NCBI GenBank assembly: GCA_009744235.1
Contig: WPHV01000015.1
Location: 103,745-167,744, forward strand
From: Gillisella vitis
GTDB taxonomy: Bacteria > Pseudomonadota > Alphaproteobacteria > Rhizobiales > Rhizobiaceae
Length of the DNA stretch: 64,000 bases
Direction of reading: 5' to 3'
The position numbers and the translations under genes were made by a program. The first letter of the stretch is position 1; each line of letters opens with the position of its first letter. The notes beneath the pieces were generated by a model that made no database searches, was not told the origin of the DNA, and worked only from the letters and a program-made list of their open reading frames with translations. This document shows positions 18,584 to 26,750 of the stretch, one piece after another.

Positions 18584-19531
18584 ATGACCTCTTCTGAAAA
18601 CACCGGAACCAGGATTGCCCTGGCACTGGCCGGCGTCGGCAAGATTGCCCGCGACCAGCATATTCCGTCCTGCGAAAACGGCAGTGACTTCGTGATCGCC
18701 GCCGCCATCAGCCGCAATGGCAAGATCGACAGCGCCGAGAATTTCGAAAATTTCGATGTGTTTCTGGAGACCCGCCAGGATATCCGCGCCATCGCGCTGT
18801 GCACCCCACCCGATGTCCGCTTCGCCATGGCCAAGAAGGCAATTGCCAGCGGCCTCGACGTGTTGATGGAAAAGCCGCCTGCGGCAACCATTGGCGAAGC
18901 CCAGGCGCTGGCCGACCTTGCGCGTGACGCAGGCGTCACCCTGTTTGCCACCTGGCATTCCCGCTTTGCCAATGGTGTGGAACCGGCCCGCCAATGGCTC
19001 GACGGCAAGACCATCACCCGGATCGAGATCACCTGGAAGGAAGATGTCCGCCGCTGGCATCCGGGCCAGGCCTGGATTTGGGAGGCCGGCGGTTTCGGCG
19101 TGTTCGATCCGGGCATCAATGCCCTGTCGATCTTGACCGCGATCATTCCCGGCCAGACCATCGTTGAAAAGGCAGCCTTGTCCTTCCCCGCCAATCGCCA
19201 GCAGCCGATTGCCGCCAGCCTTGCGATGCGCAGCGCAGCCGGTGCGCCGATACAGGCGGAATTCGACTGGCGCCAGGAAGGCCCGCAGACCTGGGATATC
19301 GTCGTCGAGACGGATCAAGGCACGCTGAGGCTCGCAAAAGGCGGCGCGGAACTCTATATAAATGAGACATTGACCGTGGAAGGCCCCGACCGGGAATATG
19401 CCCGGATCTACACGCGTTTTGCCGAACTGGTGCGCAGCCGCGAAAGCGACGTCGATTTCCAGCCGCTACGGCTGGTTGCCGATGCATTCCTGACGGCGGA
19501 GCGTCATGAAGTGGAAGCCTTCATCGAGTAA
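18584..19531 (+). CDS. D-galactose / L-arabinose 1-dehydrogenase (Gfo/Idh/MocA family)
   Basis: The 315-residue NAD(P)-dependent oxidoreductase has the Rossmann start ALAGVGKIARDQHIPS and the family EKPPAA motif near residue 91, with DVRRWHPGQAWIWEAGGFGVFDPGI in the substrate domain (written here as a 25-residue region, key residues D, H, W, D). Confidence 0.8.
   Translation: MTSSENTGTRIALALAGVGKIARDQHIPSCENGSDFVIAAAISRNGKIDSAENFENFDVFLETRQDIRAIALCTPPDVRFAMAKKAIASGLDVLMEKPPAATIGEAQALADLARDAGVTLFATWHSRFANGVEPARQWLDGKTITRIEITWKEDVRRWHPGQAWIWEAGGFGVFDPGINALSILTAIIPGQTIVEKAALSFPANRQQPIAASLAMRSAAGAPIQAEFDWRQEGPQTWDIVVETDQGTLRLAKGGAELYINETLTVEGPDREYARIYTRFAELVRSRESDVDFQPLRLVADAFLTAERHEVEAFIE
18584..19531 (+). 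CDS. Sugar 1-dehydrogenase, same gene as previous entry (notes)
   Basis: Proteins of this type (Azospirillum arabinose dehydrogenase, Pseudomonas galactose dehydrogenase) oxidise L-arabinose and D-galactose to their 1,4- or 1,5-lactones. The gene starts at ATG 18584 after GGAACAGG and lies between the dehydratase and the semialdehyde dehydrogenase, exactly where a first-step enzyme is needed. No lactonase gene is visible nearby, so lactone opening may be spontaneous or encoded elsewhere. Substrate choice between arabinose and galactose cannot be settled from sequence. Confidence 0.8.
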   Translation: MTSSENTGTRIALALAGVGKIARDQHIPSCENGSDFVIAAAISRNGKIDSAENFENFDVFLETRQDIRAIALCTPPDVRFAMAKKAIASGLDVLMEKPPAATIGEAQALADLARDAGVTLFATWHSRFANGVEPARQWLDGKTITRIEITWKEDVRRWHPGQAWIWEAGGFGVFDPGINALSILTAIIPGQTIVEKAALSFPANRQQPIAASLAMRSAAGAPIQAEFDWRQEGPQTWDIVVETDQGTLRLAKGGAELYINETLTVEGPDREYARIYTRFAELVRSRESDVDFQPLRLVADAFLTAERHEVEAFIE

Positions 19532-19715
19532 GACGCACTTTATGGGACGGGATCGACGTCAGTCGGTCCTGCCCCGCAAGCCGAATGCACAAGCCGAATA
19601 CAAAAGCCAAACGGATGCGACGAACGACCAACGCGGGCGCATCTAGGGCAAATAGCAGCGCGGTCGGCTGATCGCCGATCTGCCTGCGGAACGAGATTTT
19701 TGAAAGGACTGCTCC

Positions 19716-21230
19716 ATGACGCTGAACCTCACCGGAAAACACCTGATCGCCGGAGAATGGGTTGAAGGTACGGGAACCTTCACCTCCAGCCCCGCTTCGG
19801 GCGAGAGCCATACATTCTTCCTGGGCTCTGCCGCTCTGGTCGACCGCGCCATGAAAGCCGCCGAACAGGCCTTCGCCAGCTACGGCTATTCCTCCCGCGA
19901 AGATCGCGCCAAGTTTCTGGAAGCCATCGCCGAGGAAATCGATGCGCGTGGCGATGAAATCACCAAGATCGGCACCCAGGAAACCGGCCTGCCGGAAGCC
20001 CGCCTCGTCGGCGAGCGTGGCCGCACCACCGGCCAGCTGCGATTGTTTGCCGAGCATATCCGCAAGGGCGATTATCTCGACCGCCGTTATGATGCCGCCC
20101 TGCCGGAGCGCCAGCCCCTGCCTCGCCCCGACATTCGCCTGATGCAGCGGCCTATCGGCCCGGTCGGCGTGTTTGGTGCGTCGAATTTCCCGCTGGCCTT
20201 CTCCACCGCTGGCGGCGATACCGCCTCGGCACTGGCCGCCGGTTGCCCTGTTGTCGTCAAGGGTCATGAAGCCCATCCGGGTACTGCTGAAATCGTCGCC
20301 CAGGCGATCCACGCCGCCATCAAGAGCACCGGCGTTCATCCCGGCACCTTCTCGCTGGTCCAGGGCGGCAATCGCGAAACCGGCGAGGCCATCTGCCTGC
20401 ATCCGTTGACCCGCGCTGTCGGCTTTACCGGCTCGCTGCGCGGTGGCCGTGCGCTGTTTGATCTCTGCGTGCACCGTGACGAGCCCATTCCGTTCTTCGG
20501 TGAACTGGGATCGGTCAATCCGATGTTCCTGCTGCCTGCCGCAGTCTCAGCCCGTGGCGAGGCGATTGCCAAGGGTTGGGCGGGTTCGCTCACCATGGGC
20601 GCTGGCCAGTTCTGCACCAATCCCGGCATCGCCATCATCAAGGAAGGCCCAGAAGCCGACGCCTTCCTGGAAACCGCCAAGACCGCGCTGGCTGCTGCCA
20701 ATGCCCAGACCATGCTGACCGATGGCATTGCCAATGCCTACCGAGAAGGAGCCAAGCGCATCGAGGAAACCACAGGCGTCCAGTCCGTGCTGACCTCCAC
20801 CTGCGACCAGCGCAATGCCAAGCCTTATCTGTTTGCCACAACAGGTGAAAACTGGCTGGCAAACCATGTGCTGAGCGAAGAAGTCTTCGGTCCGCTCGGC
20901 GTGTTCGTCACCGTCAAGGACGAAGATGAAATGGTCGGTATTGCCGAAAGCCTGGTCGGCCAGCTGACCACGACGCTGCAAATGGACGACGCCGACGCGC
21001 AGATCGCCCGCAAGCTGCTGCCAATCCTGGAGCGCAAATCCGGTCGCGTGCTGGCCAACGGTTTCCCGACCGGTGTCGAGGTTTGCGATGCCATGGTGCA
21101 TGGCGGACCTTATCCGGCCACCACCAATTTCGGCGCAACCTCTGTCGGCACGATGGCGATCCGTCGCTTCCTGCGTCCGGTCAGCTATCAGAACATTCCG
21201 GTCGCCCTGCTGCCGGAAGACCTGCAATAA
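19716..21230 (+). CDS. Alpha-ketoglutarate semialdehyde dehydrogenase
   Basis: The 504-residue aldehyde dehydrogenase has the catalytic Cys in GAGQFCTNPG (about residue 300), the general-base Glu in FFGELGSVNP, and GASNFPLAF of the ALDH cofactor region. Its start MTLNLTGKHLIAGEWVEG is typical of 2,5-dioxovalerate dehydrogenases. It should oxidise alpha-ketoglutarate semialdehyde from GguC to alpha-ketoglutarate, closing the oxidative arabinose route. AAAGGA lies upstream of ATG 19716. The preceding 184-bp gap holds two copies of CAAGCCGAAT (19577 and 19590) and no gene. Confidence 0.9.
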   Translation: MTLNLTGKHLIAGEWVEGTGTFTSSPASGESHTFFLGSAALVDRAMKAAEQAFASYGYSSREDRAKFLEAIAEEIDARGDEITKIGTQETGLPEARLVGERGRTTGQLRLFAEHIRKGDYLDRRYDAALPERQPLPRPDIRLMQRPIGPVGVFGASNFPLAFSTAGGDTASALAAGCPVVVKGHEAHPGTAEIVAQAIHAAIKSTGVHPGTFSLVQGGNRETGEAICLHPLTRAVGFTGSLRGGRALFDLCVHRDEPIPFFGELGSVNPMFLLPAAVSARGEAIAKGWAGSLTMGAGQFCTNPGIAIIKEGPEADAFLETAKTALAAANAQTMLTDGIANAYREGAKRIEETTGVQSVLTSTCDQRNAKPYLFATTGENWLANHVLSEEVFGPLGVFVTVKDEDEMVGIAESLVGQLTTTLQMDDADAQIARKLLPILERKSGRVLANGFPTGVEVCDAMVHGGPYPATTNFGATSVGTMAIRRFLRPVSYQNIPVALLPEDLQ

Positions 21231-21245
21231 GCGCGGACGAACAGC

Positions 21246-22187
21246 ATGGCTGACAAAACCGAAACGGTTGCAGAGACCGGCAGGCCCTTCGTTGGGCTTG
21301 CCGATTGGGGCACCAGCAATTTCCGCCTCTGGCTGGTGGATGGCGCGGGCAATGTGCTGGGCGAACGTCAATCTGCCGACGGCATGTCGGCCTGCGCGGC
21401 AGACAACCGGTTTGCCGCCGTGTTGGAAGAACATCTGGAGGCGCTGTCAGCGCCTCTGGACCTGCCGGTGGTGATCGCTGGCATGGCAGGGGCGCGGGCC
21501 GGTTGGCTGGAAGCGCCCTATGTCGAAACACCTGCATCGCTGTCCGGTCTTCATCACCATACCGTCAGCCCGAAAGCATCGCGCCCGGTTTATATCCTGC
21601 CAGGCCTCTGCCAGAAAGAGACCGGCCCTTTCGATGTGATGCGCGGCGAAGAAACCCAGCTTGCCGGTGTCGTAGCGGGCGGCATTGCTTCGGGCGTGAT
21701 CTGCATGCCCGGCACCCATTGCAAATGGGTGGATCTGGAAAACGGCGTGGTGCAGAGATTTCGCACGGTCATGACCGGCGAGCTGTTTGATCTGCTCGCC
21801 AAACAATCGATCCTGCGCCTGTCGATCCAGCAAGCCCCGGCGGAAACCGATCAGACGGTGTTTGCCGATGCGGTCACCGAAGCGCTCAGCGAAAATTTCA
21901 CCCTGACCACCAGCCTGTTTTCGATCCGCGCCGCCGGTCTGCTTTCCACGCCTGGAGCCAACGAGGCGGCCAGCCGATTGTCCGGCCTGCTGATTGGCGC
22001 CGAAATCAACGGCATGCGCGAGTGGGTCCGTTCCGGCAAGACCGTGCATATCGTCGGTTCAAAAGCGCTCTCAGCGCTCTATGCCAAGGCGATCACCCTG
22101 GCGGACGGCAAGGCCAGCATTCTTGACGGCAGCGCCCTGGTGCGCGACGGTCTGTTTGCCGCCGCCAAGGCCATTCTTCAAAATTGA
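21246..22187 (+). CDS. dgoK: 2-dehydro-3-deoxygalactonokinase
   Basis: The 313-residue protein has the DgoK phosphate-binding start GLADWGTSNFRLWLVD and the internal GVICMPGTHCKWVDLENG. It phosphorylates 2-keto-3-deoxygalactonate to the 6-phosphate in the De Ley–Doudoroff galactose pathway. It begins 15 bases after the preceding stop and ends 14 bases before dgoA, so it is in the same operon. Length is normal (about 290–310). Confidence 0.92.
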   Translation: MADKTETVAETGRPFVGLADWGTSNFRLWLVDGAGNVLGERQSADGMSACAADNRFAAVLEEHLEALSAPLDLPVVIAGMAGARAGWLEAPYVETPASLSGLHHHTVSPKASRPVYILPGLCQKETGPFDVMRGEETQLAGVVAGGIASGVICMPGTHCKWVDLENGVVQRFRTVMTGELFDLLAKQSILRLSIQQAPAETDQTVFADAVTEALSENFTLTTSLFSIRAAGLLSTPGANEAASRLSGLLIGAEINGMREWVRSGKTVHIVGSKALSALYAKAITLADGKASILDGSALVRDGLFAAAKAILQN

Positions 22188-22201
22188 CGTTAGGACAGAT
22201 C

Positions 22202-22849
22202 ATGACCACCACCCATACCCCATGGCCGCAGTTGAAGCGCGAACTGGTCGCCATCCTGCGCGGCATCGGCCCTGATGACATCGAAAGTGTTGTCGATGTG
22301 CTTCTGGAACAGGGCTTCGAGGCCATCGAAGTGCCGCTGAATTCACCTGATCCGTTCATCTCGATTGAAAAGGCCCGCAAGCGTGCGCCGGACGGCGTGC
22401 TGATCGGCGCAGGCACCGTTCTCGATGCCGGTGCGGTCGAGCAATTGCACAGCGTTGGCGGCAACCTTCTGGTAACGCCCAATACCGATCCAGCGGTGAT
22501 CGGACAGGCCGCCAGGCTGGGCATGGTCTCGATGCCCGGTGCCTTTACCCCGACCGAAGCGCTGGCAGCCATCAAGGCCGGTGCCTCGGCGATCAAATTC
22601 TTCCCCGCCAGCGTCCTCGGCCCAAGCGGCATCAATGCCATCAAGGCCATTCTGCCCGCCAATTTCCCAATCGGCGCCGTTGGCGGCGTTGGCGAAAACA
22701 ATTTCGGCGACTACCTGAATGCGGGTGTCCGGGCCTTCGGCATCGGCACCAGCCTCTACAAGCCCGGCGATAAGGCTGATGTGGTCAAGCAACGTGCAGC
22801 AACGCTGGTGGCTGCCTATGATGCCGCCGTCGCTGCCCATAAGGCATAG
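22202..22849 (+). CDS. dgoA: 2-dehydro-3-deoxy-6-phosphogalactonate aldolase
   Basis: The 215-residue KDPG/KDPGal-type aldolase shows LVAILRGIGPDD at the start, GAGTVLDAGAVEQL, and the Schiff-base lysine in ASAIKFFPAS (about residue 133). It splits KDPGal to pyruvate and glyceraldehyde 3-phosphate. ATG 22202 is preferred since TAGGACA precedes it; an upstream TTG overlapping the dgoK stop is unlikely. Last gene of the sugar-acid operon. Confidence 0.92.
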   Translation: MTTTHTPWPQLKRELVAILRGIGPDDIESVVDVLLEQGFEAIEVPLNSPDPFISIEKARKRAPDGVLIGAGTVLDAGAVEQLHSVGGNLLVTPNTDPAVIGQAARLGMVSMPGAFTPTEALAAIKAGASAIKFFPASVLGPSGINAIKAILPANFPIGAVGGVGENNFGDYLNAGVRAFGIGTSLYKPGDKADVVKQRAATLVAAYDAAVAAHKA

Positions 22850-22860
22850 AGTTTCATGTC

Positions 22861-22899
22861 CTGTCTGCCAGCCGTCATGTAACATGCGCTGGCAGGCAG
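22861..22899 (+). terminator. Hairpin after dgoA
   Basis: A 12-bp stem with one G·U pair (CTGTCTGCCAGC / GCTGGCAGGCAG) encloses a second small stem CATGT/ACATG. It begins 12 bases after the dgoA stop. There is no strong U-run, but position and strength suggest the operon end. Confidence 0.6.
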
Positions 22900-23019
22900 G
22901 AAGATTGAACTGCCCAGACCAACATTTTTCGATATAAAATCCAAGCCAGAGTAGAGCTGAATATTCCATACCCATCCAAATCCTGTATCACGGATAGAGT
23001 GTGGTACGAGGAAATGGAC

Positions 23020-23382
23020 ATGCGGCTGATATTGCTGGGCTTGGGCTGGTTTTTCGTCGGGCTCGGCATTGTCGGTATTTTCGTGCCGGTGCTGCCGACC
23101 ACGCCGTTCATAATCCTTGCCGCCGCCCTGTTTGCCCGCTCCTCGCCGCGCTTTGAGCAATGGTTGCTTGACCATCCCCGTTTTGGCCAGCCGCTGCTGG
23201 ACTGGCGCCGCCAAGGCGCGATCTCGCGGCGCGCCAAGGTAGCCGCCGTTGTGGCGATGGGGCTGAGCTTTGCCGTGATGTGGTTCTTCTCGTCGGCACC
23301 GCTTTACGTGCGCGTTGGCACCGGGATTATTCTTCTCTGCTCGGCGGCTTTCGTCGTCAGCCGGCCAGAGCCGAAACAATAA
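23020..23382 (+). CDS. DUF454 (YbaN-like) small membrane protein
   Basis: The 120-residue protein has the DUF454 pattern: an N-terminal hydrophobic hairpin with GLGIVGIFVPVLPTTPFIILAA shortened here to its key PVLPTTPF, then FARSSPRFEQWLLDHPRFG, and a C-terminal pair of hydrophobic helices (about residues 68–110). The function of the family is unknown. The start at 23020 is set by CGAGGA at 23008–23013; GTG 22999 and ATG 23014 are in-frame alternatives. It stands alone between the dgoA terminator and a repeat. Confidence 0.8.
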   Translation: MRLILLGLGWFFVGLGIVGIFVPVLPTTPFIILAAALFARSSPRFEQWLLDHPRFGQPLLDWRRQGAISRRAKVAAVVAMGLSFAVMWFFSSAPLYVRVGTGIILLCSAAFVVSRPEPKQ

Positions 23383-23388
23383 TCTCTT

Positions 23389-23506
23389 AGAGCGTTTCTG
23401 CTCTTAGAGTCTGTCAAGTTCAGATTGAACCAGACAGACACTAGATTCTCTTGTTTTCGTTTGTCTTTTCGGGAAAACCGGTTTCCACTTTTCCTGGAAA
23501 TGCTCT
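23389..23506. repeat. Dispersed intergenic repeat, copy B (MITE-like, terminal inverted repeats)
   Basis: This element of about 118 bp has near-identical inverted ends, AGAGCGTTT on the left and AAATGCTCT on the right. Its reverse complement matches 590–676, with the shared core TTTTCCCGAAAAGACAAACG. It fills the whole gap between the convergent DUF454 and EamA genes, and its right end overlaps the EamA stop codon (23505–23507). It has no coding capacity. Confidence 0.75.
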
Positions 23507-24419
23507 ATTCCGGCACCGCCGGCAGCACGCAGTCGGTCTTGTTCAAGTGCCGTTCGCGGAAGAAGATGAACAGGCCGGAGCCGATAATCAGGGCTGCGCC
23601 GATCACCATGCCGGTGCGCGGCACATCGCCAAAGAACAGCCAGCCGAACAGCACAGCCCACAGCAGCAGCGTATATTGCAAGGGCGCAACCGCTGCGGCA
23701 TCGGATATTTTCAGGGCGCGATTGACCAGCATATGCGCCGCCATGGCGACGATGCCGAGCAGACCCAACATGACGATATCGGTGGCGGAACCGATCTCGA
23801 CCCAGTCGAAGGGCGCGAAAAACAATCCGCCGACCAGCGCCGCCGTTACCTGGAACAGCACCAGCAACTTATCCGGCGTAGCCCGCAGCGAACGGCCTGA
23901 CAGCATCATGAAAGCAAAGGCCGCGCTGCCGATAATGGAAATCAGCGCCGGTGCGGAAAACATCGCCCGCGACGGTTCCAGCGTGATGATCACGCCGATA
24001 AAACCGACCACGATGGCGGTGATGCGCCGCCAGCCAAGCTTTTCGCCCAGCAGAAAGGGTGCACAGGCCGCAACGTAGATCGGCGCGGCCAGCCAATAGG
24101 TCATAACATCCGCCAGCGGCAGATAGCTGACCGCATAGTAGAAGCCGATAATTTCAACCGTCGAGCACGTCACCCGCGCCAGCTGCATCCAGGGCCGCTC
24201 GACGCTGAGGATCGGCGCAAGCCCACCGCGCACCAGAAACGGCAAAAGCAGGAGCAAAGCCGCCAAGCTGCGCAGCACCACGACCTGACCCAGCCCGTAA
24301 TGGGCGACAAGCGCCTTGGCCATGGCATCGTTCAGCGCAAACATCAGCATCCCCGCCAGCATGATGGCCGGACCGGTGGCACGAGAGGTTTGAAAATTGG
24401 CGAGGAGAGAACGGATCAC
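23505..24419 (-). CDS. EamA/DMT-family transporter
   Basis: The 304-residue protein has about ten transmembrane helices arranged as two EamA repeats (residues about 15–145 and 155–290). Typical segments are MFALNDAMAKALVAHYG and LQYTLLLWAVLFGWLFFGD. Such proteins export or import small metabolites; the substrate is unknown. It starts with GTG at 24419 and is divergent from a GntR regulator gene, with a large palindrome in the spacer, so it is probably a target of that regulator. Its stop codon lies inside the MITE-like repeat. Confidence 0.85.
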   Translation of the reverse strand: MIRSLLANFQTSRATGPAIMLAGMLMFALNDAMAKALVAHYGLGQVVVLRSLAALLLLLPFLVRGGLAPILSVERPWMQLARVTCSTVEIIGFYYAVSYLPLADVMTYWLAAPIYVAACAPFLLGEKLGWRRITAIVVGFIGVIITLEPSRAMFSAPALISIIGSAAFAFMMLSGRSLRATPDKLLVLFQVTAALVGGLFFAPFDWVEIGSATDIVMLGLLGIVAMAAHMLVNRALKISDAAAVAPLQYTLLLWAVLFGWLFFGDVPRTGMVIGAALIIGSGLFIFFRERHLNKTDCVLPAVPE

Positions 24420-24509
24420 GACTGTAGGCCTTGATTAGGGAAGGAGCGAATTGGCGCGTCCCTATCATGCGCGAAGCGAACCGCCCATATAGATCCGCTG
24501 AAATAACTA

Positions 24510-24558
24510 CATTTGACAATTGATAAAGTCATCCGATGACTTTATCAATTGTCAAATG
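24510..24558. promoter_or_regulatory. Perfect 23-bp inverted repeat overlapping the GntR start codon
   Basis: Positions 24510–24532 and 24536–24558 are exact reverse complements, separated by CCG. Each arm contains TTGACAATTGATAAAGTCAT, so a consensus -35 hexamer TTGACA faces outwards-in on both strands. The right arm ends in the ATG of the GntR gene (24556–24558). This is most simply an autoregulatory operator that also covers the divergent EamA gene; the mRNA would carry at most a hairpin and no ribosome site. Confidence 0.75.
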
Positions 24559-25251
24559 AGACCGTTGCTGAAAACCAATCTGGCCGATGGGGCCGCCGAG
24601 CGTATTCGAACCGCCCTTGGCCGTGGGACATGGCGGATCGGCGAAAAATTGCCGAATGAGCAAAGCCTGTCTGACGCGCTGCATGTCAGCCGCGGTACGA
24701 TCCGCGAAGCCGTGCGGGTGCTGGTGGCGCAGGGCCTACTGGAAACCCGCCAGGGCTCCGGCACCTATGTGATAAAAGACCGCATCACCCCCGAACCGCT
24801 GGATCTTGCCCATCGTACCAGCCTGCGCGACCGGCTGGAGGCTCGGCTGGCACTGGATGTGGAAGGGGCAAGGCTGGCCGCTATCAGGGCGAGACCGGCC
24901 ACCATCAGGCAATTGCACGCCCTGCTGGACCAGCGCGGCCATTCCGGTGCCGATCCCGACCGTAACGCTTTTATCGCTCGCGATCTGGCCTTTCACCGGG
25001 CGGTAATCGCCGCATCGGAAAATGCCGCCATGCTGGAGCTTTACGAGTTTTTCACCCGCTCGATTACCCAGACCATCGAGGCAACCACCGGCGGCCTTGT
25101 GCCGGAACCGGACCTTGACGCCCACCGCGCTATTGTCGATGCCATTGCCAGCGGCGATCCCGATCAAGCAGACAGTGCGGTGCGTGCCTTCATGCAGCCG
25201 ATGCTTGCCTTTCTTGATGATATTGCCGCCTCTGAAAGCCTTCGCCCATGA
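24556..25251 (+). CDS. GntR-family regulator (FadR/FCD type)
   Basis: The 231-residue protein has an N-terminal winged helix (about residues 8–75: LPNEQSLSDALHVSRGTIRE, then VLVAQGLLETRQGSGTYV) and a C-terminal FCD ligand domain with metal-site residues in DLAFHRAVIAASEN and HRAIVDAIASGD. The first plausible start is ATG 24556, at the very end of a 23-bp palindrome and with no Shine–Dalgarno; TTG 24520 inside the palindrome is the alternative. The translation start may therefore be leaderless. It overlaps the following MFS gene (ATGA), and probably controls that gene and the divergent EamA gene. Ligand unknown. Confidence 0.85.
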   Translation: MRPLLKTNLADGAAERIRTALGRGTWRIGEKLPNEQSLSDALHVSRGTIREAVRVLVAQGLLETRQGSGTYVIKDRITPEPLDLAHRTSLRDRLEARLALDVEGARLAAIRARPATIRQLHALLDQRGHSGADPDRNAFIARDLAFHRAVIAASENAAMLELYEFFTRSITQTIEATTGGLVPEPDLDAHRAIVDAIASGDPDQADSAVRAFMQPMLAFLDDIAASESLRP

Positions 25252-26528
25252 CGAATGCCCATCCCCAGCTTGATCTTGGCGACGAATTGCTGATCGATGC
25301 GCAGGTCGAAGACGCCCCTACCCCGCCTCAAGCCTCGGGGCGGTCGCCTCTGTCGCGCATCGTGTTGGGCGTCAGTCTGGTGTTGATTGCCTTCAACCTG
25401 CGCCCGCTGTTTTCCAGCGCTTCGACACTGCTGCCGGAAATACGTGACCAACTGGGTCTCTCCGTGCTGGGTGCTAGCCTGCTGACCACCCTGCCGGTGG
25501 TTTGCCTTGGGGTCTTCTCACCCCTGGCACCCAAACTTGGCGACCGCTACGGCGCGGAAAAGACGCTGCTGGCCGTCATGGCATTGCTGGCCATCGGCAC
25601 CGCCCTGCGCGGCTTTTCCAGCCTTCCCACCCTGTTTTTTGGCACAGCGCTTGCCGGTGCCTGCATCGCGGTCGGAAATGTGCTGCTGCCGGGTCTGGTG
25701 AAACGCGATTTTCCTGATCGGGCCGCGTTGATGACCGGCTTTTACACCATGGCGCTCTGTGGTGGCGCGGCGGCCGCCGCCGGGCTGACCCTGCCGATCG
25801 AGGCAGCCAGTGGCGGTTCGCTGGCCATCGGCCTGGCCGCCTGGGGGCTTCCGGCTGCCATGGTGTTCCTGCTGTTTCTGCCGCAGGCCTTTTCCGGCCA
25901 TGCGGCAAGGCCGGGATTCAGGGCCGAGGTGAAGGGCCTGTGGCGTGACCGGCTGGCCTGGAACGTGACGCTTTACACCGGATTGCAATCGGCACTGGCC
26001 TATTGTGTGTTCGGTTGGCTGGTGCCGATCCTGCGGGAACGCGGGCTGGACGGGGTAACGGCAGGGGCGGTCGTTTCGGTCTCGGTCATGGTGCAGGCGG
26101 CGGCCTGTATTGTCGCGCCGCAGCTTGCCGTTCGGGGCAAGAACCAAAGCCTTGTCAACGCCGCTGTTGCCATTCTCGCTGTCATCGCACTGATCGGCCT
26201 GTTGTTTGCTCCCCTTTCCACCCTGTGGATCTGGGCCGTGCTGCAAGGTATCGGCCAAGGCAGCCTGATCGCGCTTGCCATGACCGCAATCGTGCTGCGC
26301 TCTGGCAGCCCGCAGATTGCCTCCCATCTATCGGGCATGGCGCAATGCGTCGGCTATTGCCTGGCCGCCATTGGCCCGCTGCTCGTTGGGCTGATCCGTG
26401 GTGCCACGGGCAGTTTCGCCTGGGCCGCCCTGCTGTTTGTCGCGCTCGGCCTTGGCGCAGCCTGGAATGGCTGGCGGGCGGGCCGCGATCTGCGGGTCGA
26501 TGTGGTAATCGACGAAAAACCTCATTGA
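25248..26528 (+). CDS. MFS transporter, CynX/NimT type
   Basis: The 426-residue protein has a soluble N-terminal lead of about 35 residues and then twelve predicted transmembrane helices. FNLRPLFSSASTLLPEIRDQ and GNVLLPGLVKRDFPDR are typical of the CynX/NimT/YycB subfamily, known for cyanate or 2-nitroimidazole transport, though most members are uncharacterised. Its start overlaps the regulator stop by ATGA, so it is a likely regulated partner. The 222 bases after it hold no gene I can support. Confidence 0.85.
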   Translation: MTNAHPQLDLGDELLIDAQVEDAPTPPQASGRSPLSRIVLGVSLVLIAFNLRPLFSSASTLLPEIRDQLGLSVLGASLLTTLPVVCLGVFSPLAPKLGDRYGAEKTLLAVMALLAIGTALRGFSSLPTLFFGTALAGACIAVGNVLLPGLVKRDFPDRAALMTGFYTMALCGGAAAAAGLTLPIEAASGGSLAIGLAAWGLPAAMVFLLFLPQAFSGHAARPGFRAEVKGLWRDRLAWNVTLYTGLQSALAYCVFGWLVPILRERGLDGVTAGAVVSVSVMVQAAACIVAPQLAVRGKNQSLVNAAVAILAVIALIGLLFAPLSTLWIWAVLQGIGQGSLIALAMTAIVLRSGSPQIASHLSGMAQCVGYCLAAIGPLLVGLIRGATGSFAWAALLFVALGLGAAWNGWRAGRDLRVDVVIDEKPH

Positions 26529-26750
26529 CACCAAATGGTTAAATCGGAAGAGTAAAAGGACATGCCATGGAAAATGGCGGGTCGCATTCCATGCGCGACG
26601 CCCTCAACCCTCGAATGGACGTGGGGCCGTCGCAATGGTTTCAAGACGAGAATGTTTGAGCATTGTCTTGCCTTGGAATAAGGGAATGGACGAGACGTGG
26701 GCGGCTCGTCGCGGCGCGCCGGTTGATTGACGAAAAGAGGGGCAATTGTC

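Noticed and set aside
23404-23661. An 85-codon minus-strand frame across the MITE-like repeat
   Set aside because: It runs from the EamA coding region into the repeat in another frame and has no start signal or homology I recognise.
24520-24555. TTG start for the GntR regulator inside the palindrome
   Set aside because: The 12 extra codons are made wholly of the palindrome, and no ribosome site precedes the TTG; kept only as an alternative.
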